Below, piece after piece: positions 24,290 through 30,561 of a stretch of DNA of 32,844 nucleotides. The stretch is from an uncultured Spirochaetales bacterium. Lineage in GTDB: Bacteria > Spirochaetota > Spirochaetia > Sphaerochaetales > Sphaerochaetaceae. Every line of letters starts with the position of its first letter. Within the stretch, counting starts at the first letter, position 1. The translations under genes were made by a program, and so were the position numbers. The stretch lies in assembly GCA_949297785.1 (NCBI GenBank), contig CASFTW010000019.1, forward strand, positions 1 through 32,844. Reading direction: 5' to 3'. The notes under the pieces were generated by a model that was given only the letters and a program-made list of their open reading frames with translations, made no database searches and was not told where the DNA came from.

Positions 24290-25543
24290 TCAGACGAGTC
24301 TGCAGGTAGGCTTCTTTCTGATTGCAAGAACGGTTGCGGAACCCGGGCCGAAGATGCTGTCGATGAGTTCTATGTAGTCTTCAGTCAGATCCTTGGGCAC
24401 ATAAGCCTGGATTGTTCCGGCAAAGCCTCCGCCGTGGACACGGCACACACCTTCGCCATAGAGGAAATCCTCACTTACGGCAAGCGCAAGGGAAAGACCC
24501 TGTTCCTTCACGTTGATGGTGGGGTAGACGTTTTGAAGATACTTGAATGATGAATTGCCGCTTTCCTCAACGTAATAGAGGTAGCTGTCGAAATCATCTT
24601 CTTTGAGACAGTCGAGCATTGCCTTCACCCTGAGGTTCTCGTTGAAGTAGTGGAAGGCTCTGAGGATTGCCCTGTCATTCTTTATCTTCTCCCTGAGCAG
24701 GGGAAGGCTGTCGATGAATTCTTCATAATCGACTTCACGGAGAACAGATTTGCCGAAGAAAGCTGCAACTTCCTTCATTTCAACTGGAACTGCTGCATAT
24801 TCCCCTGTGAGATCAGCGTGGTTGCCTTTCGTGTCGACAATGACAAGATCATAACCGAACTTCTCGAAGTCGATTGCTATGGGAGTGAGGACAGGATTCT
24901 TGTTGTCCTTGAAATCAATACCGACAACACCGCCCTGGGCACAGCCGATCTGATCCATCAGGCCGCTGGGCTTTCCGAAGTACACGTTCTCGGCATACTG
25001 GCTGATCTTTGCAAGCTCGACAGGTTCCAACTTGTCATCATTGAAGAGGTTGTTGAAGATTTCCGCACAGAGAACTTCAATGGCGGCAGATGAGGAAAGG
25101 CCTGAACCTTTAAGCACTCTTGTTGTGGTATTTGCCTGCCAGCCTCCGATCTTTATTCCCCTGTCGGTGAAGGCCTTTGCAATACCGCGGAGCAGTGCAT
25201 GTGTTGTATTCTCTTCTTCCTTCTTTATTTCAAGATCAGTTATGTCGACAACGACTTCGGGGAAGCCTTCGCTGTTTACGATGACCTTGCTGTCATTTCT
25301 CAGTGATACTGCTGCGATGGTATCGAGGTTGATGGTGCCGGCAATGACCATGCCGAGGTTGTGGTCGGTGTGGTTTCCGGCAAGCTCGGTCCTTCCGGCA
25401 GTGGAGAAAAGGGCAACCTTGTCCTCACTTACACCGAAAAGCTCCTCATGCCTTCTGAGCAGAGACTCATAACGCTGATCCATATCATTCCTGTCATATT
25501 TATCGCCGTAAAGATCCTTATAAAGATGGCTGATATCCTTCAT
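24290..25543 (-). CDS. galK: Galactokinase
   Basis: 417 residues from the ATG at 25543, which has AGGAG 8 nt upstream; the frame extends to 25600 but without a ribosome binding site. A GHMP kinase that makes galactose-1-phosphate from galactose and ATP. The galactokinase signature reads GRTELAGNHTDHN (about 50-62), the ATP loop is LKGSGLSSSAAIEV, and motif 3 is RVHGGGFAGTIQAYV. The usual GEHTD glutamate is Asn here. Related GHMP sugar kinases cannot be fully excluded. No galT, galE or sugar transporter lies next to it. It starts inside the last 26 nt of recQ. Confidence 0.9.
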   Translation of the reverse strand: MKDISHLYKDLYGDKYDRNDMDQRYESLLRRHEELFGVSEDKVALFSTAGRTELAGNHTDHNLGMVIAGTINLDTIAAVSLRNDSKVIVNSEGFPEVVVDITDLEIKKEEENTTHALLRGIAKAFTDRGIKIGGWQANTTTRVLKGSGLSSSAAIEVLCAEIFNNLFNDDKLEPVELAKISQYAENVYFGKPSGLMDQIGCAQGGVVGIDFKDNKNPVLTPIAIDFEKFGYDLVIVDTKGNHADLTGEYAAVPVEMKEVAAFFGKSVLREVDYEEFIDSLPLLREKIKNDRAILRAFHYFNENLRVKAMLDCLKEDDFDSYLYYVEESGNSSFKYLQNVYPTINVKEQGLSLALAVSEDFLYGEGVCRVHGGGFAGTIQAYVPKDLTEDYIELIDSIFGPGSATVLAIRKKPTCRLV

Positions 25544-26954
25544 ATGTTTTCTCCTGCTTGATGTTTTTCTCCATTCTAACATATCCGGAGTCTTTGGCAA
25601 TTGGTTTACCTCGTCTGAGACGGTTAAATCTGGAGATTATCATATTGTATTTCAGCATGCGGCTTATGCCTTCCGCTATTTCTTTTTCAATCAGAATTGA
25701 GAAAGGCTCCTTATGCATGAGTTTTCTTATAAGAGTGTCCTTCTTGTAAAGATATGGAAACCAGAGCTGTCTGTATGTTTCCACAGCTCCCTGTGGAATA
25801 CACTCAGTGCGGTTGCAGACATCACATCCCGTGCACTCCTCATCCACAGCCTGTCCCATTGCTTTTATGAGGCTTTCGCGGATGCATTCATCCTTGCTGA
25901 AAAGCTCCTCAAGCTGACTTTCATGAAATGAGTTGCAAAGGAATGCATAGGCATGGCTTGTCTTACCATCCCGTCCCGCACGGCCGGACTCCTGAAGATA
26001 GTCTGCTGCATTCTGCGGAAGAGAGTAGTGTATGACAGTTCTGATGTCGGGTTTATCGACACCCATGCCGTAAGCACATGTTGAAACCATCACGGCTTCC
26101 CTGTCGCTGTAGAATGAATTCTCGATTTCATTCCGGGTGTCTTTATCAAGGCCGGCATGGTAGTGATACGTTCTGAAAAACGGAGAAAGTCTTGATGCCA
26201 GCTGCTGTGTAAGTTCCCTTGACTGGCAGAAAACAAGGGCAGGACGGGATGCCGGACTTGAGAGAATGTGAATGATGTCAAGCAGTGGTAAGATTGTTTT
26301 TACCCTGTGGTAGATTATATTGCTTCTGTTTGAGCCGCCGAAGATCACAAGCGCATCATTGCCAAGTACGGTTTCCTTGAGTTCTTCCGTGCATTTCCTG
26401 TCACTTGTGGCAGTGAATGCCACGATCCTGCCGGGGCGGAGTTCATCGCATACTTCCTTTATGCTTCTGTATGCAGGTCGGAAAGAATTTCCCCATGCTA
26501 TCACAGTGTGGGCTTCATCCAGCACCAGCAGCGATATTTTCATCCTTCTGAGATTGTTTCTTATTCTGTGCTGATTCAACATTTCGATATTCGTTATGAG
26601 TATCTTTGACTCTCTGCTGTACAGCTTTCTGAAAACTTCATTTCTTTCTTCCTGACTCTGTCCTCCTTTGAGAAGGGTGCATGGTATTGAAAGTTTTCTG
26701 AACCGCTTTTCCTGATCACTCATCAGGGAAAGCAGGGGATAGACAATTACTGTGATACCGTCAAGCATTACAGCCGGAAGCATGAAGCAGAGACTTTTCC
26801 CGCTTCCGGTTGGAAGTACTGCAAGCAGGTTCTGCCTGTTGTCCTCCTCAAGGAGTGCAGAGGTTATCAGGAGCTGGTATGGCCGTAAATAGTCTATTTT
26901 GAAAATCTCGCTGGCGTTTCTGTTTATTTGTTCTTCTGTTTCAAATTTGTTCAT
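25518..26954 (-). CDS. RecQ-family ATP-dependent DNA helicase (short form)
   Basis: 478 residues from the ATG at 26954 (or 480 from a GTG at 26960). Helicase motifs: Walker A PTGSGKS (50-56), DEAH (148-151), FTATS motif III, CAYGMGVDKPDIR motif V, ESGRAGRDG motif VI. The zinc site is complete with the exact RecQ spacing: Cys359, Cys376, Cys379, Cys382. The winged-helix part is reduced and there is no HRDC domain, so it is a short RecQ. Unwinds DNA 3' to 5' in repair. No Shine-Dalgarno is visible; TATAAG lies 5 nt before the ATG. The gene ends 26 nt into galK, so the two are probably co-transcribed. Confidence 0.93.
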   Translation of the reverse strand: MNKFETEEQINRNASEIFKIDYLRPYQLLITSALLEEDNRQNLLAVLPTGSGKSLCFMLPAVMLDGITVIVYPLLSLMSDQEKRFRKLSIPCTLLKGGQSQEERNEVFRKLYSRESKILITNIEMLNQHRIRNNLRRMKISLLVLDEAHTVIAWGNSFRPAYRSIKEVCDELRPGRIVAFTATSDRKCTEELKETVLGNDALVIFGGSNRSNIIYHRVKTILPLLDIIHILSSPASRPALVFCQSRELTQQLASRLSPFFRTYHYHAGLDKDTRNEIENSFYSDREAVMVSTCAYGMGVDKPDIRTVIHYSLPQNAADYLQESGRAGRDGKTSHAYAFLCNSFHESQLEELFSKDECIRESLIKAMGQAVDEECTGCDVCNRTECIPQGAVETYRQLWFPYLYKKDTLIRKLMHKEPFSILIEKEIAEGISRMLKYNMIISRFNRLRRGKPIAKDSGYVRMEKNIKQEKTYEGYQPSL

Positions 26955-27213
26955 ATTCACTTATACACGGAAAAACTGTAAACCGGCTCACATAAGAGTG
27001 AAAATTCTGACTTGCTTTTATCGTTTTATGAACCATTTTTATGAAATGTTTGAATTGACACCAGTGATTATCAATGAATTTTATTTATGCTGGTTAACTA
27101 TTTAATACTTAAATGGTTATTTGTAAATTAAATTCAGTTCTTCCTTAAACTTGAATTCTTTAATTTTTCAAAACATGAAACGAATACCGTATCAAGTTTC
27201 TATAAAATGAATA

Positions 27214-27242
27214 TTGATTTTTTGTTTTCCAGATCTTATTAT
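27214..27242 (+). promoter_or_regulatory. Promoter of antisense RNA, module 1
   Basis: TTGATT (27214-27219) and TATTAT (27237-27242), spacer 17 bp. The same elements recur at 27633-27662 in module 2. The upstream stretch 26961-27213 is AT-rich with no gene or structure that I can support. Confidence 0.7.
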
Positions 27243-27248
27243 TCAGAT

Positions 27249-27334
27249 AGAAAGAGTCGCCAGCAAGACGGTGACCTCAGTATAAGGATTATATCCCCGC
27301 TACTTTTGGGTTTGACGGCGGGGATGTTTTATAT
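27249..27334 (+). ncRNA. Putative antitoxin RNA, module 1
   Basis: A predicted transcript of about 85 nt starts near 27249 and ends at a terminator (ATCCCCGC 27293-27300, GCGGGGAT 27318-27325, then GTTTTATAT). Its 5' half forms a hairpin, GTCGCC-loop-GGTGAC, conserved in module 2 with an A to G change that preserves pairing. The RNA is complementary to the last dozen codons and stop of the peptide gene 27300-27407, and to the sequence after it. This is the layout of an antisense antitoxin. Function is inferred. Confidence 0.55.
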
Positions 27335-27407
27335 CCTTTATAAGGCCAAGAAGTTCACGAAGAATCCTTAGAAGTAGGAGAGCAAGCTCTAGTACTATTT
27401 TAAACAT
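27300..27407 (-). CDS. Small hydrophobic peptide, candidate type I toxin, module 1
   Basis: 35 residues, too short for most gene callers. A Lys-bearing start (MFKIVLELAL) leads into a Leu-rich amphipathic helix with LLLLRILRELL and GLIKDIK, then a basic tail HPRRQTQK. The start is the second of two ATGs; GGAGG (27416-27420) is 8 nt upstream of it and only 2 nt from the first (27413). The peptide at 27730-27834 is a paralogue. Over 27 aligned codons from VLE to PRR about nine differ synonymously and four change the residue, which indicates selection on protein. Small, helical, basic-ended peptides opposed by an antisense RNA are typical membrane-active type I toxins; the family itself I do not recognise. 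Confidence 0.7.
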   Translation of the reverse strand: MFKIVLELALLLLRILRELLGLIKDIKHPRRQTQK

Positions 27408-27415
27408 ATCCATCA

Positions 27416-27444
27416 CCTCCTTTTTCCCGCATGGGATTGGGAGG
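27416..27444 (-). promoter_or_regulatory. Leader structure hiding the ribosome binding site, module 1
   Basis: On the minus strand CCTCC (27440-27444) can pair with the Shine-Dalgarno GGAGG (27416-27420), with an inner TCCC-ATGC-GGGA stem. The block is nearly identical in module 2 (27843-27871). In module 1 an upstream GGGAGGAG can compete for the CCTCC, giving an alternative open form. Confidence 0.55.
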
Positions 27445-27499
27445 ACTCCTCCCGCGGGACGCAGGAGGCCACCGTCTCACATCTGCTGACGACCTGTGT

Positions 27500-27529
27500 A
27501 TCCTAGCAGATTAAGCGGTGAGTACGCAA
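27500..27529 (-). promoter_or_regulatory. Promoter of the module 1 peptide mRNA
   Basis: TTGCGT (27524-27529) and TAGGAT (27500-27505) on the minus strand, spacer 18 bp, giving an 86-nt leader. The first part of that leader repeats, in shortened similarity, the hairpin found at the start of the antisense RNA (GTCGTCAGCA and GACGGTGGCCTC). Confidence 0.6.
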
Positions 27530-27542
27530 GCTTATTTTTCCA

Positions 27543-27600
27543 TTAAATTACTGATTTTATGTGTTATAAGACGTATAGATTATGAAAATCAGTAATTTAA
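27543..27600. repeat. Perfect 16-bp inverted repeat between the two modules
   Basis: TTAAATTACTGATTTT (27543-27558) and its exact reverse complement (27585-27600) surround a 26-nt loop. It separates the two peptide/RNA modules. No T-tract makes it an ordinary terminator. Confidence 0.85.
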
Positions 27601-27632
27601 GTACGGTATATAAATAAATTTAGAGAAAGTTG

Positions 27633-27662
27633 TTGATTTATTTGTTCTTAGGATTCTATTAT
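27633..27662 (+). promoter_or_regulatory. Promoter of antisense RNA, module 2
   Basis: TTGATT (27633-27638) and TATTAT (27657-27662), spacer 18 bp, same hexamers as module 1. Confidence 0.7.
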
Positions 27663-27668
27663 TCAGAT

Positions 27669-27757
27669 ATAAAGAGTCGCCAGCAAGACGGTGGCCTCTG
27701 GTTAATTTGAGTTTCCTCGCTTTATCCCGTTAGGCTTTAGGACGGCGAGGATTTTTT
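27669..27757 (+). ncRNA. Putative antitoxin RNA, module 2
   Basis: About 88 nt. It begins with the same AAAGAGTCGCCAGCAAGACG block as module 1, folding as GTCGCC/GGTGGC, and ends at a clear terminator: CCTCG (27715-27719), inner CCGT/ACGG, CGAGG (27746-27750), then ATTTTTTAT. It overlaps and is complementary to the 3' end of the peptide gene 27730-27834. Confidence 0.6.
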
Positions 27758-27834
27758 ATATCCTTTATCAGGCCGAGAACCTCTCTGGAAATTCTCAGAA
27801 GCATCAGAGCAAGCTCCAATACTGTTTTTACCAT
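27730..27834 (-). CDS. Small hydrophobic peptide, candidate type I toxin, module 2
   Basis: 34 residues, paralogous to 27300-27407. It starts MVKTVLELALMLLRI, continues GLIKDIK and ends NPRRPKA. GGAGG (27843-27847) is 8 nt before this ATG; an earlier in-frame ATG at 27840 is only 2 nt from it. The leader block that can hide the ribosome binding site is conserved. The mRNA promoter is less clear than in module 1; a box pair of the same type (TTGCGT, N18, TACGAT) lies far upstream at 28089-28118. Toxic membrane action is inferred from size, amphipathic helix and the opposing RNA. Confidence 0.7.
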   Translation of the reverse strand: MVKTVLELALMLLRISREVLGLIKDIKNPRRPKA

Positions 27835-27842
27835 AATCATCA

Positions 27843-27871
27843 CCTCCTTTTTCCCGCATGGGATTGGGAGG
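27843..27871 (-). promoter_or_regulatory. Leader structure hiding the ribosome binding site, module 2
   Basis: CCTCC (minus strand of 27867-27871) can pair with the Shine-Dalgarno GGAGG (minus strand of 27843-27847) around the TCCC-ATGC-GGGA stem. The block is conserved with module 1 although the sequence further upstream is not. Confidence 0.55.
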
Positions 27872-27879
27872 TCTTTTTC

Positions 27880-28221
27880 ATTAGAGCTAGTTATTGTGGT
27901 GGTTTTTTTGTATATGAGATCCTGCTGTTGTCTGGTTAAGCCTTGACTTCCACAATGTCAACGGAAATATGATTCTTTACTGAATTTTCATAAAAGTTAC
28001 ATAATTTACAGCATGACAACAGTTTATTACTATTTCTTAAAAAGAAGGAATTATCGAGGTTTTCTGGAAATTCCCGTATTCCGTTGGAATCGTAGATTGT
28101 CTATTTAAGTGTACGCAAGCTCATGGCAGTAATTGAAATTATACCAGAACGAATGTAGAAGTCTGGCAAGGCCGTCATGTTAATGTTGAAAAAGTAATCT
28201 ATAATGTATTACTCTACAGAC
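27880..28221. other. Non-coding stretch between module 2 and the broken toxin
   Basis: About 340 bp, AT-rich, with no open frame I would support. It holds a minus-strand TTGCGT-N18-TACGAT pair (28089-28118) that shares GTACGCAAGCT on the plus strand with the module 1 promoter, and TATAAT at 28200-28205 before the pseudogene. It may be the decayed remnant of a further module. Confidence 0.5.
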
Positions 28222-28486
28222 ATGAAGTATGAAGTCAGGATGTCGGGAAAGTTTAATAAGATCATAGGCAGATGCCATCCAATGCACAAGAAACGCTTTA
28301 CAGCCTTATCGAGGACATTAAGACTTCTGGTCCTGTACAGACTGGATATCATAACTATAGCAAGCTTGGCGAGAATACTTATATTGCCATCTTGCATATC
28401 GATGGGTTGCCTGCTGGAGAAATGAGAAAGGAAAGCTGATTGTGGAGGTAGAGTATGTTGGTAGTCGTGAGAAGGCCCCGTACTGA
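28222..28486 (+). pseudogene. Frameshifted RelE/HigB-type toxin
   Basis: Three frames must be joined to read a complete toxin. Frame 1 gives MKYEVRMSGKFNKIIG from the ATG at 28222; frame 2 gives NAQETLYSLIEDIKTSGPVQ then TGYHNYSKLGE; frame 3 gives YCHLAYRWVACWRNEKGK then EVEYVGSREKAPY to the TGA at 28484. The final segments match the 'SKLG..YHCHL.YRWVACW...VEYVGSRE.APY' pattern of a RelE/HigB-like toxin family whose partner is an XRE antitoxin, and such an antitoxin follows directly. Two single-base shifts (near 28270 and 28370) inactivate it unless they are sequencing errors. Confidence 0.75.
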
Positions 28487-28814
28487 GTTCTCTCTGAATG
28501 GGGATGTGCCTGGGAAACTTATTCAGAGCCTTGTCTCTGAATATGGTCCTGATAATGTGAAGATTGAAGAAGACGATATGATGAATGTAGAGGATATGGA
28601 GTGGTATAAGGAGCAAGCTGCAAAGAATACTCCCGGCAGGACACTCCGGTTTTATCGCAAGCTGAAAGGGCTCACGCAGCCTGAGCTTGCTGAGATGCTT
28701 GGAACTTCGAAACAGTTCATATCCAATCTTGAGAATGACAGAAAGCCTGTCAGCAGGATGATGGCAAAAAAGCTCTCTGAAATCTTCAGTGTTCCTGCTT
28801 CAAGATTTATCTAG
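28455..28814 (+). CDS. XRE-family antitoxin (HigA-like) of the broken toxin
   Basis: 119 residues from the ATG at 28455. The C-terminal half is a clear helix-turn-helix XRE domain (LRFYRKLKGLTQPELAEMLG, TSKQFISNLENDRKPVSR); the N-terminal half (FSLNGDVPGKLIQSL, IEEDDMMNVEDMEWYKE) is the acidic dimer/toxin-binding part seen in antitoxins of this toxin family. GGAGG lies 6 nt before the ATG, yet this start is inside the ancestral toxin frame, and the conserved protein seems to begin about 10 residues later (RTEFSLNG), so GTG at 28467 is an alternative. It may still act as a repressor or protect against related toxins. Confidence 0.85.
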   Translation: MLVVVRRPRTEFSLNGDVPGKLIQSLVSEYGPDNVKIEEDDMMNVEDMEWYKEQAAKNTPGRTLRFYRKLKGLTQPELAEMLGTSKQFISNLENDRKPVSRMMAKKLSEIFSVPASRFI

Positions 28815-28830
28815 ACATATGTATTTAACC

Positions 28831-28866
28831 AGCATCATGACCTTATGTGATGATGCTTCCATTTAT
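28831..28866 (+). terminator. Terminator after the antitoxin gene
   Basis: AGCATCAT (28831-28838) and ATGATGCT (28850-28857) form a stem followed by TCCATTTATTC, 17 nt after the stop. Confidence 0.6.
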
Positions 28867-28878
28867 TCTTAAAACGGA

Positions 28879-28981
28879 ACTTATCTGTCTTTTTTCAAAA
28901 GATGTATTTTGAAAAACTATCTTATTTATTTCGCAGTAAACAGATAAGTCTCAATAGACGCTACTTGGATTGAATTGAGAC
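28879..28981. repeat. Chained inverted repeats
   Basis: ACTTATCTGT (28879-28888) and ACAGATAAGT (28940-28949) are perfect inverted repeats, and the second arm overlaps GTCTCAAT (28948-28955), which pairs with ATTGAGAC (28974-28981). Such chained arms could switch between two folds in an RNA. No gene is present in 28815-29095. Confidence 0.6.
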
Positions 28982-29029
28982 TTCCACCACGTCACTGTGG
29001 CACACTTTCATTGTTGTCAGGTGACCGTT

Positions 29030-29069
29030 TTTATGAAAAAGGCTTTCAGGAGCTTACCCGAAAGCCTTT
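29030..29069 (-). terminator. Terminator of ackA
   Basis: AAAGGCTTTC (29038-29047) and GAAAGCCTTT (29060-29069) form a 10-bp stem followed on the minus strand by TTCAT and an A-rich stretch; with the stem's own Ts this gives TTTTTC. It lies 27 nt after the stop of ackA. Confidence 0.8.
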
Positions 29070-29095
29070 GAAGATGATGTGTTTTCCGTCTTCTG

Positions 29096-30436
29096 TTATT
29101 TCACTGCAGGTCTTACGATGATTGACTTGAGTTCAGGCTTCTTCTTGAGGTTTTCGACAAGACCTCTTTCTCTTGCCTTGTTGACATATGACGGATCCTC
29201 GAATGTGTAGTGGAAGTTGGTGTGGACATCGTATGTGCCGTTCATGAGGGCATAGGCATCCTCTGTCATTACCAGCTCCTCATCTGTCGGGATGACGAAG
29301 ACTTTCACAGGGGAATCGTCAGTTGAGATGCAGGTCTCTGCATTGCGGCAGTGTGAGAGGTTGTTCTTGTCTTCATCCATCTTGATGCCGAGGCTTTCAA
29401 GACCGCGAAGTGAACCGCGGCGGATGTGTTCGCCCATTTCACCGACACCCGCTGTGAAGACAATTGCGTCAACACGGCCGAGAAGGGCGGCGTACGCACC
29501 GATGTACTTCTTGATTCTGTGGCATTCCATGTCGATTGCCAGCTGTGCCATCTTGTCACCGTTGTCGGCAGCTGTGTGGACGTCTCTTCTGTCTGACTTT
29601 CCGCAAAGACCGACAAGACCGGACTTCTTGTTGAGGATTGTGTCCATTTCCTCGACTGTGACACCGAGGTTCTTGCAGATGTAAGGCACGATTGCCGGGT
29701 CGATATCGCCGGAGCGGGTGCCCATCACGAGACCTTCAAGCGGGGTGAGACCCATTGAGGTTTCAACACAAACACCGTTCTTGACTGCACATGCGGAAGC
29801 ACCGTTTCCGATATGGAGGATGATCACGTTTGTATCCTCGTTCTTCTTTCCAAGGAGCACTGCGGCTCTCTTTGCACAGTACAGATGACTTGTTCCGTGG
29901 AAACCGTAGCGGCGTACGTTGAAGTCCTTATACCAGGAATATGGTACGGCATACATATAGGCTTCTTCCGGCATTGTCTGATGCCAGGCTGTATCCATGA
30001 TGATTGCCTGCGGCACATCCGGCATGAGCTTGCGGGCAACTTCAATGCCCATGATGTTGGCCGGCATGTGGAGCGGTCCCAGCGGAATGATGGTCTTGAG
30101 TTTCTCTATGACTTCATCCGTCACGAGTGTTGATTTCTTGAAATACTCACCGCCGTGGAGAACGCGGTGACCGACAGCTCCGATCTCACTGAGGGATTTG
30201 ATGCAGCCGTATTCGGGATCGACAAGCATCTTGAGGATGAGCTCGATGGCTTCCATGTGTGTCGGGCTTGAGAAACGGGCCTCGTACTCCGGCTTGCCGG
30301 TCACATTCTGTTCGATGGTCGAGTATTCAAGACCGATTCTCTCGACGACGCCTACTGCAAGGACGTCTTTGTTGTCCCAGTCATAGACCTGGTACTTTGC
30401 AGAGGAACTTCCGCAGTTCAGTGTAAGAATAACCAT
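29096..30436 (-). CDS. ackA: Acetate kinase
   Basis: 446 residues. It interconverts acetyl phosphate plus ADP with acetate plus ATP, the ATP-yielding step of acetate fermentation. Signatures: [14 protein letters not shown] at the N terminus, [24 protein letters not shown], the [11 protein letters not shown] loop, [10 protein letters not shown] and the catalytic Arg/Glu in [12 protein letters not shown]. It is about 45 residues longer than the common 400-residue enzyme owing to a C-terminal extension ([20 protein letters not shown] onwards), as in some spirochaete enzymes. AGGAG lies 8 nt before the ATG. No pta is adjacent. Confidence 0.96.
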   Translation of the reverse strand: MVILTLNCGSSSAKYQVYDWDNKDVLAVGVVERIGLEYSTIEQNVTGKPEYEARFSSPTHMEAIELILKMLVDPEYGCIKSLSEIGAVGHRVLHGGEYFKKSTLVTDEVIEKLKTIIPLGPLHMPANIMGIEVARKLMPDVPQAIIMDTAWHQTMPEEAYMYAVPYSWYKDFNVRRYGFHGTSHLYCAKRAAVLLGKKNEDTNVIILHIGNGASACAVKNGVCVETSMGLTPLEGLVMGTRSGDIDPAIVPYICKNLGVTVEEMDTILNKKSGLVGLCGKSDRRDVHTAADNGDKMAQLAIDMECHRIKKYIGAYAALLGRVDAIVFTAGVGEMGEHIRRGSLRGLESLGIKMDEDKNNLSHCRNAETCISTDDSPVKVFVIPTDEELVMTEDAYALMNGTYDVHTNFHYTFEDPSYVNKARERGLVENLKKKPELKSIIVRPAVK

Positions 30437-30478
30437 AATATAAAACTCCTAAAGATTGTGTGAATATACAGACAATTT

Positions 30479-30507
30479 ATTTAACCACTAAAAAGACGAA
30501 TGTTCAA
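30479..30507 (-). promoter_or_regulatory. Promoter of ackA
   Basis: TTGAAC (30502-30507) and TTAAAT (30479-30484) on the minus strand, spacer 17 bp, giving a leader of about 35 nt with AGGAG. Confidence 0.55.
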
Positions 30508-30561
30508 CTTTTCATCTTTTCCTTTTTGCACAAATACTCCTGTTTTTTTGTATATAGGAAT

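Noticed and set aside
27933-27961. TTGACA-N17-TAACCA as promoter of the module 2 peptide
   Set aside because: The -35 is perfect but the -10 matches consensus at only two positions; kept as unproven.
28204-28425. 73-codon plus-strand frame as a gene of its own
   Set aside because: Its first part is the N terminus of the broken toxin and the remainder is out-of-frame toxin sequence.
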